NCBI RefSeq assembly: GCF_948329515.1
Contig: NZ_CAOJCN010000012.1
Location: forward strand, 62,001 to 126,000
Source: Cohnella rhizoplanae
GTDB taxonomy: Bacteria; Bacillota; Bacilli; Paenibacillales; Paenibacillaceae
DNA length: 64,000 nucleotides
Direction: 5' to 3'
The notes under the pieces are model-generated. The model was not told where the DNA came from. It saw only the letters and a list, made by a program, of their open reading frames with translations, and ran no database searches. The position numbers were made by a program, and so were the translations under genes. How positions within the stretch are numbered: the first letter of the stretch is position 1; every line of letters begins with the position of its first letter. Shown here one piece after another: positions 8,622-16,751 of this stretch.

Positions 8622-9722
8622 ATGCGCTTGATGCCAGTGACAGCTTGCCTCCCGGGAATGAGGCTGGGTAAAAGGATTTTCTCCGAAGATGGCATCGTGC
8701 TGCTAGCTGAAGGAGTCGAGTTAACCCAGGGTCTGCTGAATCGGCTGAGCAGTATGGGCATTCATTACGTCTATATAGAGGATCCTCGGACGGAAGGCAT
8801 CGAGATTCCGGAGCTCATCAGCGAGGAGACGCAGCGGCGCGCGCTCATGACGGTCAAGAACGTATTCCGGGAGATGTCCGATAATTCCCGTCGCGGCGTC
8901 TACCCCTACGTCGGCAAAGCCGTGCGGGAGGCGATGGCGACGATCCTGGACGACCTGTACGCCCACAAGGACGCGATGATCATGCTCCTGAATCTGCAGA
9001 GCGTCGACCATTATCTGTACCTTCACTCGCTGAACGTCTGCGTCTATACTTCGCTGCTCGGCATCGCGCGCGGGTACAGCCGCGACGAGCTGATGACGCT
9101 GGGTCTCGGTTCGCTGCTTCACGACGTCGGCAAGTCGCGGATCCCGCTGGACGTTCTATTGAAGCCGGGGGCGCTGTCCAAGCAGGAGTTCGAGGAGATG
9201 AAGCGGCACACCGAGCGCGGCTTCGTGCTGCTTAAGGACGAGCCCAACCTGCCCCTGATCGTCGCTCATTGCGCATACCAGCACCACGAACGGCTGGACG
9301 GCTCGGGGTATCCCCGCGGCATCGGCGGCAGCGAGATCCACGATTACGCCAAGTGGATCGGCATCGTCGACTCTTACGACGCGATGACGAGCCACCGGAT
9401 ATACCGCAACGCGATGCTGCCCCACCAGGCCGTAGAGCTGCTGTACGCGGGCAGCGATACGCTGTACGACACGGAGATGCTGCGTCAGTTCCGCGACAAG
9501 GTCGCGATCTACCCTGTCGGCATGACCGTGGAGCTGTCGAGCGGCCAGAGCGGCGTCATCGTGGACGTGAATACGATGACGCTCCATCGCCCGATCGTGC
9601 GGGTGCTGACCAACGAGGGCGGCGAAGAGCTGAAGAGCCCGTACGACATGGACCTGTCCAAGCACCTGTCCGTCATGATCTCCCGCGTCGTGACGAACGG
9701 TCCGGCCTTAACCCAAGCATAA
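8622..9722 (+). CDS. HD-GYP domain protein (putative c-di-GMP phosphodiesterase), second copy
   Basis: The 366-residue product is a paralogue of the gene at 2804-3850, with the same plan: an N-terminal ~135-residue region without recognisable sensor motifs and then HD-GYP. The catalytic motifs are HDVGKSRIPLDVLLKPG and QHHERLDGSGYPRG, intact. A C-terminal ~70-residue tail (VGMTVELSSGQSGVIVDVN) resembles the tail of the other copy. It probably hydrolyses cyclic di-GMP. It is monocistronic, with its own promoter candidate and terminator. AAGGGA lies just before the ATG and a stronger AGGAGGG lies further upstream. Confidence 0.9.
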   Translation: MRLMPVTACLPGMRLGKRIFSEDGIVLLAEGVELTQGLLNRLSSMGIHYVYIEDPRTEGIEIPELISEETQRRALMTVKNVFREMSDNSRRGVYPYVGKAVREAMATILDDLYAHKDAMIMLLNLQSVDHYLYLHSLNVCVYTSLLGIARGYSRDELMTLGLGSLLHDVGKSRIPLDVLLKPGALSKQEFEEMKRHTERGFVLLKDEPNLPLIVAHCAYQHHERLDGSGYPRGIGGSEIHDYAKWIGIVDSYDAMTSHRIYRNAMLPHQAVELLYAGSDTLYDTEMLRQFRDKVAIYPVGMTVELSSGQSGVIVDVNTMTLHRPIVRVLTNEGGEELKSPYDMDLSKHLSVMISRVVTNGPALTQA

Positions 9723-9733
9723 CGGCAAGCGAG

Positions 9734-9770
9734 AGCCCTCGGAGCGGCATGGATCCGGGGGCTTTCGTTT
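9734..9770 (+). terminator. Rho-independent terminator
   Basis: Nine-base-pair stem (AGCCCTCGG / CCGGGGGCT, one G-T pair) followed by TTTCGTTT. Confidence 0.75.
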
Positions 9771-9833
9771 GCTTTAGCCGCCGCTTACCCGGTACAATAG
9801 CATTACATTCCGACAAGACAGGGAGTATGACCG

Positions 9834-10988
9834 ATGATTGGCTCCGCCCAAGCCGGGACGGGCGCCCCCTTCGCGCCGCCGGCCGATCTCACCCCGCTGT
9901 CGCCTGCGTACGATCCGTGGGATCCGATCCGTTCGCTGCAGGCGTACGGCAAGCACGCGCTCACGAGCGTCGAATTTACAGTTACCCATTTATGCAATAT
10001 GAGATGCGAGCACTGCGCGGTCGGCGACAGCCTGACGATGACCGAAGCCGAGGCGCTGCCCATCGACATGATGCTCCGTCGGCTCGACGAGGTCGAGCAC
10101 CTGGAGACGATCAGCCTTACCGGCGGAGAACCGACGTTCAGCCTGGCTACCGTGAACAACGTGCTGATCCCGCTGCTCAAGTACGCGCGCTCGCGCGGCA
10201 TCCGCACGCAGCTCAATTCCAACGTAACGCTGGACTACGGCCGGTACGAGCTGATCGCGCCCCATCTGGACGTCATGCATATTTCATTCAACTATACGGA
10301 AGCGGAGGACTTCCACCGCATCGGCTTCGCGCGTACGGGGCGCGAGGTGGGAGCGGGGGCAGCCGGCCGCATGTACGAGCGCATGATGGACAACGCGCGG
10401 CGGCTCTCGGAGGGCGGCCTGTTCGTCTCCGCCGAATCCATGATCAACTACCGGACGCACGGCAAAATGAAGGAAATCCACCGGCTCGTCGGCGAGATGG
10501 GCTGCAGCCGGCACGAGGTTCACCCGATGTATCCGAGCTCCTTCGCTTCCAACCTGCCCGTCATCACGAAGCGCCAGATGCTCGAAGCCGTCGAGGAGCT
10601 GCTCGACGTCCGGCGCCGCGATATGTGGATGCTGTTCGGCACGCTGCCCTTCTACGCGTGCGGCGACGACCCGCTCGAGCGCCGGCTGCTGCGCCGGCTC
10701 GCATCGGAGCCCGGCGTCACCGTGCGCAACGACCCCGACGGCCGCAACCGCGTGAACGTCAATCTGTTCAGCGGCGATGTTTATGTGACCGACTTCGCGG
10801 CCGTCCCGCCGTTCGGCAACGTCAAGACGGAGCGCCTGGACGACGTGTTCGCCCGCTGGCAGGCCCATCCGATGCAGCGCGGCCTCAATTGTCATTGTCC
10901 TGCCGCGGGCTGCTGCGGTCCGAATCTATTGGTGACCGATATGTACTACAAGGACGTCGACTTCACCCGACGCAGCGCGATCGTCTGA
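9834..10988 (+). CDS. yfkAB: Radical SAM protein of the YfkAB (CxCxxxxC) family
   Basis: The 384-residue protein has a radical SAM cluster motif C54-x3-C58-x2-C61 (CNMRCEHC) and GGEP (SLTGGEPTF). Near the C terminus it has NCHCPAAGCC, the C-x-C-x4-C signature (C353, C355, C360) that names the YfkAB family of Bacillus and relatives and may hold a second cluster. The substrate of the family is not known to me. It reads alone between a terminator and the CBS-domain gene, 69 bases upstream of the latter, so they may share a transcript. The AdoMet cleavage chemistry is inferred from the family. Confidence 0.88.
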   Translation: MIGSAQAGTGAPFAPPADLTPLSPAYDPWDPIRSLQAYGKHALTSVEFTVTHLCNMRCEHCAVGDSLTMTEAEALPIDMMLRRLDEVEHLETISLTGGEPTFSLATVNNVLIPLLKYARSRGIRTQLNSNVTLDYGRYELIAPHLDVMHISFNYTEAEDFHRIGFARTGREVGAGAAGRMYERMMDNARRLSEGGLFVSAESMINYRTHGKMKEIHRLVGEMGCSRHEVHPMYPSSFASNLPVITKRQMLEAVEELLDVRRRDMWMLFGTLPFYACGDDPLERRLLRRLASEPGVTVRNDPDGRNRVNVNLFSGDVYVTDFAAVPPFGNVKTERLDDVFARWQAHPMQRGLNCHCPAAGCCGPNLLVTDMYYKDVDFTRRSAIV

Positions 10989-11057
10989 TCGCAAGAGGCG
11001 GGCTGCGCTTAGCGCTCGCCTTGCCGCAGATGCCGTACGAAAGGAAGCTGAAGCTTT

Positions 11058-12413
11058 TTGAACACCGAATTGCTGTGGGGCTCGATCTTCTGGCATGCCG
11101 CCCTCGTATTGTTCCTCGTGCTGCTGAACGGCTTTTTCGTGGCGGCCGAATTCGCGCTGGTCAAGGTGCGTCAGTCGAGGCTCACGCAGCTGACCAACGA
11201 GGGCAACGTCAGGGCGAAGTACGCGCTTAAGGTCAACCGCAAGCTCGACGTCTACCTGTCCGCCACGCAGCTCGGCATCACGCTCGCGTCGCTGGGGCTC
11301 GGCTGGACGGGCGAGCCTGCGATCGCCGACCTGATCGTCATCCCGCTGCTCCACCAATACGGCGTGACGAACGAGACGACGATCCATACGATCTCCTACA
11401 TCATCGCGTTTAGCGTTATTACGTTCCTGCACATCGTGCTGGGCGAGCTCGCGCCCAAGTCGCTCGCGATCCAGAAGTCGGAGGGCGTCTCGCTGTGGCT
11501 GTCGATCCCCCTTCTGTTTTTTTACAGACTGTTCCTTCCGGTCATCTGGCTGCTGAACAACGCGGCCAATCTGCTGCTTCGTCTGGTCGGCGTGAGACCG
11601 GCGAGCGAGCACGACGCGGCGCATACCGAGGAAGAGATCCGCATTCTCATGAACGAGAGCGCCAAGAGCGGGATCATCGACAAGGAAGAGATGACGCTGT
11701 TCGACAACGTGTTCGAATTCTCGGAACGGGTGGCCCGCGAGGTGATGCTGCCGCGCACGGACATGGACTGCATGTTCGTGAATCTGCCGTACGAAGAAAA
11801 TATGAAGATGGCCTATCGGGTGAAGCATACCCGATATCCGGTCGGCGTGGAGGACAAGGATCAGATCATCGGCTTCGTACATATCACGGACGTGCTCACG
11901 GCCGATCCGGACGAGGTGCAAGATCTGCGCGCCTACCTGCGCCCCATCCTGAGCGTGCCCGAGTCGATGGAGATCAGCCGCGTGCTCAAGCTGATGCAGC
12001 GCCACAAGTCGCAGGTCGCGATCGTCATCGACGAATACGGCGGCACGGCGGGCATGCTGACGGCCGAGATGATCCTCGAGGAGATCGTCGGGGAGATGCA
12101 GGACGAGTTCGACGACGAGCCGCCGAGCGTGGAGATCCAGGGAGACGGATATTCGGTCGACGGCCGCATGCTGATCGAGGAGGTCGACGATCTGCTGGGC
12201 ATCGAGATCGAGGAGGAAGAGGTCGATTCGATCGGCGGCTGGCTGTTCAAGGGTCTGGACGGCAACGTCGCGGAGGGCCGCAAGATCGTGGAGCAGGGAT
12301 TCGTGTTCGAGATCACCGAAGTGGAACGTCTAAGAGTCCAACGCGTACATATCTATCGGTATATACAGTCGGATGCGGACGACCTGACGGACCCGCCGCC
12401 CGACCAGGACTGA
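11058..12413 (+). CDS. CNNM/CorC-family membrane protein with CBS domains (HlyC/CorC type)
   Basis: The 451-residue product has an N-terminal CNNM domain with about four hydrophobic segments (residues ~8-30, 60-85, 103-125, 150-170) and the typical LNGFFVAAEFALVKVR opening. It continues with a tandem CBS pair (~215-345, including VMLPRTDM and the second repeat RVLKLMQ...VIDEYGG) and a C-terminal CorC transporter-associated domain (~360-440). Members are linked to magnesium or cobalt export and sometimes labelled hemolysins; the transported ion is not shown by the sequence. The start is TTG with AAGGAAG about ten bases upstream. Confidence 0.9.
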   Translation: MNTELLWGSIFWHAALVLFLVLLNGFFVAAEFALVKVRQSRLTQLTNEGNVRAKYALKVNRKLDVYLSATQLGITLASLGLGWTGEPAIADLIVIPLLHQYGVTNETTIHTISYIIAFSVITFLHIVLGELAPKSLAIQKSEGVSLWLSIPLLFFYRLFLPVIWLLNNAANLLLRLVGVRPASEHDAAHTEEEIRILMNESAKSGIIDKEEMTLFDNVFEFSERVAREVMLPRTDMDCMFVNLPYEENMKMAYRVKHTRYPVGVEDKDQIIGFVHITDVLTADPDEVQDLRAYLRPILSVPESMEISRVLKLMQRHKSQVAIVIDEYGGTAGMLTAEMILEEIVGEMQDEFDDEPPSVEIQGDGYSVDGRMLIEEVDDLLGIEIEEEEVDSIGGWLFKGLDGNVAEGRKIVEQGFVFEITEVERLRVQRVHIYRYIQSDADDLTDPPPDQD

Positions 12414-12467
12414 CCTTATTCCGAATTCGCCGCATAGGCGGCGACCGACCTTGAAAGGTGTGAACGC

Positions 12468-13505
12468 ATGCCGCTGCGCACAGTATTATTGATGGTTCTG
12501 GGACTTGGCTTCCTCTATTTGCTGTTCACGATCGGCGCGCCGTTCCTGCTGGCCCTGATCGTCGTCATTTTCCTCGAGCCGATGACCAAGCTCTTCATGA
12601 CGCGGCTTAAAATGAACCGTCTGGCGGCGTCGACCGTCACGAGCACGTTGTTCACGGTCATCCTGCTCGGGCTGATGGGGCTGATCGGCATCAAGATATT
12701 CGCCGAGCTGACTTCGTTCTGGAGCAACCTGCCATCGTACCTGAAGAGCGCCAACGACTATATCCAGGACGCGCTCGAAAAGGCGAGCAATTCCTACAAC
12801 GGGCAGGGCGGCGATCACGGTCTGCCGATCAAGCTGGAGAGCCTGACGAACAATCTGACCGATTGGCTGTCCGGTCTCGCGACGTCGATCTCCAAGCCGC
12901 TCGTCGGGTTCGCAGCCGGCATACCGAGCTTTTTCGTCGTCTTGATCGTGTTTTTCGTCGCTGTGTATATGTTCAGCCTGAGCCTTCCTACGATGATGGC
13001 CTCGTTCCTGTCCATCTTCGCCGAGGAGTCCAGGAGTCAGGTCTCGCAGGTCATGGAGAATCTGCGCAAGTCGATCTTCGGCTTCCTGCGTGCCCAGTTC
13101 GTGCTGAGCTTGATGACGTACATCATCTCCTTCGTCGGACTGCTGATCATCGGCACCGGTTATCCGCTCGCGATCGCGCTGCTCATCGTCGTCGTCGATA
13201 TTCTGCCGATCCTCGGGACCGGCTCGGTTCTGGTGCCTTGGGCGGCCTACATGCTCCTGACCGGCGATACGTACGCCGGCGTAGGACTTATCCTGCTCTT
13301 CCTCGTCATCACCGTCGTCCGGCGGATCGTGGAGCCCAAGGTGCTTGGCGACGCCGTCGGCATCGGCGCGCTGCCCGCGCTCATCAGTCTTTACGTCGGC
13401 TTCGAGCTGGTCGGTCTCGTCGGCGTATTCCTCGGCCCGGTCGTCGTCATCGTGTACATGGCGGCGCGCAAGGTCGGATTGATTAACCTCAAGATCAAGC
13501 TGTAG
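12468..13505 (+). CDS. ytvI: AI-2E family transporter, YtvI-like sporulation membrane protein
   Basis: The 345-residue polytopic protein has about eight hydrophobic segments in the arrangement of the AI-2E/UPF0118 permease family, with a central soluble stretch (~80-140) and the conserved DILPILGTG loop near residue 245. In Bacillus and Paenibacillus such proteins are annotated as sporulation integral membrane protein YtvI. Transport of any specific substrate is not established. AAAGGTG precedes the ATG. It starts 54 bases after the CBS-domain gene and is followed by a terminator. Confidence 0.85.
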   Translation: MPLRTVLLMVLGLGFLYLLFTIGAPFLLALIVVIFLEPMTKLFMTRLKMNRLAASTVTSTLFTVILLGLMGLIGIKIFAELTSFWSNLPSYLKSANDYIQDALEKASNSYNGQGGDHGLPIKLESLTNNLTDWLSGLATSISKPLVGFAAGIPSFFVVLIVFFVAVYMFSLSLPTMMASFLSIFAEESRSQVSQVMENLRKSIFGFLRAQFVLSLMTYIISFVGLLIIGTGYPLAIALLIVVVDILPILGTGSVLVPWAAYMLLTGDTYAGVGLILLFLVITVVRRIVEPKVLGDAVGIGALPALISLYVGFELVGLVGVFLGPVVVIVYMAARKVGLINLKIKL

Positions 13506-13542
13506 CCGGTACCCGGCTCTTGCACGGGATAGATCCGCCAGC

Positions 13543-13573
13543 CCTCGCCGAAGTTTCCGGCGGGGTTTTTTTT
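13543..13573 (+). terminator. Rho-independent terminator
   Basis: Eight-base-pair GC-rich stem (CCTCGCCG / CGGCGGGG) followed by eight T. It separates the ytvI-like gene from the cotJ operon. Confidence 0.85.
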
Positions 13574-13609
13574 ATGAGACAGGCCATCCAAATATATCCA
13601 TATGCAACG

Positions 13610-13638
13610 TTCAGATTGCGCCCATGGGCGCATACGCT
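13610..13638 (+). promoter_or_regulatory. Candidate sigma-E promoter of the cotJ operon
   Basis: TTCAGATT, 13 bases, CATACGCT, about 43 bases before the cotJA start. It resembles the sigma-E pattern (ATATT-like -35, CATACAnT -10). B. subtilis cotJ is sigma-E dependent. Visual match only. Confidence 0.4.
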
Positions 13639-13680
13639 AGAGCAGTATGGCGTACGGTCACGCCGAAGGAGGGAATCCTC

Positions 13681-13902
13681 ATGTATGACAACCAGTGGCG
13701 GGAATGGCGCCCTTACGCCAGCCCGGACGATCCTTGTCCCCCCGTGCCGGTCAAAAGGTATATCGTGCCGCCCAATCAGTATATTTACTTTCAGCCGTCC
13801 AACCTTCCGCAATTTCCGCTAGACGAAGCGTTGTTCAAAGGAACGCTGTGGCCGGCGTTGTATAGCCCCTATACGTCGCGCTGCAACCGCAAAGGAGGCT
13901 GA
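13681..13902 (+). CDS. cotJA: Spore coat protein CotJA
   Basis: The 73-residue protein is Pro- and Tyr-rich, with the CotJA segments VPVKRYIVPPNQYIYF and FKGTLWPALYSPY. It is a component made in the mother cell for the spore coat. The ATG follows AAGGAGGGAATCCTC, a very good site; a longer in-frame start upstream adds 19 residues not typical of the family. It is the first gene of cotJABC: cotJB starts 6 bases after its stop and its last codons form the cotJB ribosome binding site. Confidence 0.92.
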   Translation: MYDNQWREWRPYASPDDPCPPVPVKRYIVPPNQYIYFQPSNLPQFPLDEALFKGTLWPALYSPYTSRCNRKGG

Positions 13903-13907
13903 GAGGC

Positions 13908-14228
13908 TTGGCGGACAGAGAAGAGGTCTTGAACCGAACCGGGGAAAACGCCTATGCGCAGCATATGCCAGAGCGCGGCGGCGAGGCCTACAAACGCGAT
14001 CTGCTCGAGATCCAGAAGGTCGACTTCGCGCTCGTAGAGCTCTCCTTGTTCCTCGATACGCATCCCGCGGACATGCAGGCGCTGCAGCAGTTCAATCAGC
14101 TGGCCCAGCTTCGCAAGCAGCTCATGGCGACGTTCGAGCAGAAGTACGGGCCGCAGATGGGGTTCGGCAACAGCTTCAGCCGGTATCCATGGCAGTGGAA
14201 CGATACGCCCTGGCCGTGGCAAGTGTAG
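13908..14228 (+). CDS. cotJB: Spore coat protein CotJB
   Basis: The 106-residue protein matches the CotJB family: an N-terminal helical part with LLEIQKVDFALVELSLFLDTHP (residues ~32-53) and a Trp/Pro-rich C terminus (RYPWQWNDTPWPWQV). It starts at TTG with AAAGGAGG 9 bases upstream. It probably works with CotJA and CotJC in the coat; its biochemical role is unknown. Second gene of the operon. Confidence 0.92.
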   Translation: MADREEVLNRTGENAYAQHMPERGGEAYKRDLLEIQKVDFALVELSLFLDTHPADMQALQQFNQLAQLRKQLMATFEQKYGPQMGFGNSFSRYPWQWNDTPWPWQV

Positions 14229-14243
14229 GAGGGGAGGCGCGAT

Positions 14244-14813
14244 ATGTGGGTTTATGAGAAGAAGCTGCAGTATCCCGTCAGGGTCGGCAAATGCGATATC
14301 CGCATGGCCAGGTATCTGACCGAGCAGTACGGCGGGGCGGACGGAGAGCTCTCTGCGGCGCTGCGCTACCTGAACCAGCGATACACGATCCCGGACAAAG
14401 TCATCGGCTTGCTGACCGATATAGGGACCGAGGAGTTCGCCCATCTCGAGATGATCGCCACCATGATCTATAAGCTCACCAAGGACGCGTCCGTAGAGCA
14501 GCTGGAAGCCGCGGGGCTTGGGCCTCACTACGTCAACCACGACAGCGCGCTCTTTTACGAGAACGCGAGCGGGGTGCCGTGGACCGCTGCCTATATCCAA
14601 GCCAAGGGAGATCCGATCGCGGATCTGTATGAAGACATCGCCGCCGAAGAGAAGGCCCGGGCGACCTACCAATGGCTCATCGACATGACGGACGACGTCG
14701 ACATTCAGGACAGCCTTAAGTTCCTGCGCGAGCGCGAGATCGTGCATTCGCTGCGCTTCCGCGAGGCCGTCGAGATCATCAAGGCGGACCGGGAGCAGAA
14801 AAAGGTATTTTGA
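14244..14813 (+). CDS. cotJC: Spore coat manganese catalase-like protein CotJC
   Basis: The 189-residue protein is a four-helix ferritin-like member of the manganese catalase family. The helices carry the usual carboxylate and histidine ligands: DIGTEEFAHLEM (~56-67), EDIAAEEKARATYQ (~133-146) and REREIVHSLRFREAVE (~165-180). It may remove hydrogen peroxide in the spore coat, although family members in the coat are shorter than true Mn catalases. Third gene of the cotJ operon, with an AGGAGGGG binding site before the ATG. Confidence 0.93.
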   Translation: MWVYEKKLQYPVRVGKCDIRMARYLTEQYGGADGELSAALRYLNQRYTIPDKVIGLLTDIGTEEFAHLEMIATMIYKLTKDASVEQLEAAGLGPHYVNHDSALFYENASGVPWTAAYIQAKGDPIADLYEDIAAEEKARATYQWLIDMTDDVDIQDSLKFLREREIVHSLRFREAVEIIKADREQKKVF

Positions 14814-14857
14814 TAGCGAACGCCTCGAGCGTCTTGAACGACAAGCGGGCTCATTCG

Positions 14858-14896
14858 CAAACGCGGACCGCCGGGAGATCCGGCTGTCCGCGTTTG
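14858..14896. terminator. Hairpin after cotJC, between convergent genes
   Basis: Eleven-base inverted repeat (14858-14868 with 14886-14896) plus an inner GCCGG/CCGGC. There is no clear T run, so it is a probable rather than certain bidirectional terminator. Confidence 0.55.
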
Positions 14897-14922
14897 GGAG
14901 CGGCTATTCGCGCATGATGCCG

Positions 14923-15654
14923 CTACAAGCCGGCTGCTTTTTTAATTCGCGCCCTTTCGCCGACGATGACTGCCTTTAACGCTTCCGTGCCGTATGCGCC
15001 CGCACCCGTAAAGGCATTCGCATTTTCATAAAAAACCATCCGGAACGAAGTTCCGTCCTTCAGATGCACCCGCAGGAAAATGCCGTACTCGGGCTTATTG
15101 TTTTTATGGATCGTATCGGAGCCTACGATCTTGAGCCGCGGCAGCTCTCGGCCGAAGACGGCGGATGCTTCGGGCGCGAAGTCGCCGATCGGACTGCCGT
15201 CGATACCGCTCTCCAGGCTCACTTTGGAGAAATTGCCGTCCAGATCGTACAGCTCGCCGAGCGTGCCGGCATGCGGATTGCGGACCGCCTCATACACTCT
15301 GCCGTCCGCAACGACCCGGTAGGACGTCTTGTAACCGATCAACGCGTAGATGGGCGTTCCCGCAGGCAAGTAGGACGCGACGCCATCGGCTGTCTTATGT
15401 TCCGAGCAGGGGTGCGCATCCAGCGTGTACGTTACTTCTCCGATTTTCTTTCCCCGTTGTTCATCCGCCACTGCCTGCGTACCGTCCTGGTTATATAGAT
15501 AATCGACGCCGCCAATGATTAGAAAATCGCCCCACTCGTATTCGCCGCACGCATTTAAGGCGTCCTTCAGCCTGTTTTTCGCATCGCAGCCCGTTGAAGC
15601 CAGCCAAACGGCCAACGCAAGCAAGACGAAGACCGATCGATTGACTGCCCGCAT
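14923..15654 (-). CDS. Predicted lipoprotein of unknown function, 243 aa
   Basis: I do not recognise the family. The first 23 residues are a lipoprotein signal peptide (hydrophobic core, then LASTGC with the lipid Cys at 23), so the protein should be anchored on the outer face of the membrane. Two further Cys (near residues 36 and 82) could form a disulfide. The rest is mixed alpha/beta with no repeats and no other membrane segment. It is monocistronic, convergent with cotJC and divergent from the small ORF at 15764. A role in the envelope is inferred only from the signal. Confidence 0.75.
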   Translation of the reverse strand: MRAVNRSVFVLLALAVWLASTGCDAKNRLKDALNACGEYEWGDFLIIGGVDYLYNQDGTQAVADEQRGKKIGEVTYTLDAHPCSEHKTADGVASYLPAGTPIYALIGYKTSYRVVADGRVYEAVRNPHAGTLGELYDLDGNFSKVSLESGIDGSPIGDFAPEASAVFGRELPRLKIVGSDTIHKNNKPEYGIFLRVHLKDGTSFRMVFYENANAFTGAGAYGTEALKAVIVGERARIKKAAGL

Positions 15655-15763
15655 TCAAGTTCACCTCGCTATAAGTCCTATGACTTTTGTCATTTATTTA
15701 TCATTGAGAGGTGGTATTATAGAACCATTATTATAGGAAATATTGTAAAGGATGGTACGCGTC

Positions 15764-15892
15764 ATGCCCTATTACTATTTTAATGAAATATGGACGCCGT
15801 TCAAGCTCATCGGGATCCGATTGTATAAGGATGAAGATCAAACTTTATGGGTCAAGATTTGGCATTTAAAAAAGCGGCGGCTTCGTTCTTGA
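15764..15892 (+). CDS. Small hypothetical ORF, 42 aa
   Basis: Starting at ATG 15764 this ORF gives a 42-residue basic product with a Tyr/Phe-rich start (MPYYYFNEIW) and a Lys/Arg-rich end. AAAGG lies about 11 bases upstream; an in-frame ATG at 15752 would add four residues. The local sequence is clearly more AT-rich than the surrounding genes, so it could be a remnant of a longer gene or recently acquired DNA. The rest of the 343-base gap between the lipoprotein gene and the HAD gene shows nothing else I can support. Confidence 0.35.
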   Translation: MPYYYFNEIWTPFKLIGIRLYKDEDQTLWVKIWHLKKRRLRS

Positions 15893-15997
15893 ATTCGGCT
15901 CGTATGCGCGCTTCCGTGCAGCTTTCCTAAGGGGAGAGCGGGTTGCGGCGTACGCCGGGCTTCGGTATGATGGATGAAAAACGCCGAGGAGTCATCT

Positions 15998-16678
15998 ATG
16001 AAACGATACGAATTGCCGGAAGCCATGCTGTTCGATCTGGACGGAACGCTGTTCCGTACCGAGACTTTGCTGGAAGAAGTTCACCGTCGCGTATTCGCCA
16101 CTCTGCGGGAGGAAGGCTTGTACCTGGCGCCGGAGCCGCCCGTCGGGCGACTGCTGGGCTCGCTCGGCATGCTGCTGGAGCATATCTGGCAGCGGGTGAT
16201 GCCGGACGGTTCTCCAGCTGCGCAGGACCGGGCGAACGAATTGCTCTTGCAGTACGAGCTGGAGGAGCTCGAGAACGGACGGGGCGAATTGTACGAAGGC
16301 GTGCCCGAAGTGCTGAACGAGCTGAGGTCGCGCGGCGTGCGGCTGTTCGTCGCCAGCAACGGGCTGGAGAGCTACGTCAAAGAAGTGCCGCGCCTAAGAG
16401 GCATCGGGGAGCTTTTCGAGGGGTTCTACAGCGCCGGCGAATACGGTACGAGCTCCAAGGTCGACCTTGTGAAGCTGCTGCTGACCGATAGCGGCGCGAA
16501 GTCGGCCTGGATGGTGGGCGACCGCAACTCGGACATCGAGGCCGGCAAAGGCAACGCCCTGTTCACGGTCGGCTGCGACTACGCAGGCTTCCGGCGCGAA
16601 GGCGAGCTGGACGGAGCGGACGTGCGGATCGCGAGTTTTAGCGAGCTGCTGACGTTGGTGGGCCGAAGCGGCGGATGA
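15998..16678 (+). CDS. HAD-family hydrolase (phosphatase)
   Basis: The 226-residue protein has the four HAD motifs: I FDLDGTL near residue 11, II VASNG near 115, III the Lys in SSKVDLV and IV GDRNSDIEAG near 177. An alpha-helical C1-type cap lies between motifs I and II. This is the layout of phosphoglycolate phosphatase/PpaX-like enzymes, acting on small phosphate esters; the substrate cannot be stated. The ATG at 15998 has GAGGAG seven bases upstream, better than the in-frame ATG at 15974. It ends 2 bases before a strong terminator. Confidence 0.88.
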   Translation: MKRYELPEAMLFDLDGTLFRTETLLEEVHRRVFATLREEGLYLAPEPPVGRLLGSLGMLLEHIWQRVMPDGSPAAQDRANELLLQYELEELENGRGELYEGVPEVLNELRSRGVRLFVASNGLESYVKEVPRLRGIGELFEGFYSAGEYGTSSKVDLVKLLLTDSGAKSAWMVGDRNSDIEAGKGNALFTVGCDYAGFRREGELDGADVRIASFSELLTLVGRSGG

Positions 16679-16680
16679 GA

Positions 16681-16716
16681 AAAAGGAGTAAGCTCCCGGG
16701 GAGCTTACTCCTTTTC
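16681..16716. terminator. Bidirectional rho-independent terminator
   Basis: Near-perfect palindrome with arms AAAAGGAGTAAGCTCC and GGAGCTTACTCCTTTT. It is T-rich on exit in both directions, serving the HAD gene (+) and the YheC/YheD operon (-). Confidence 0.92.
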
Positions 16717-16751
16717 CTGTCTTCATGATTCGAACAAGGGGAGCCGGCCGC

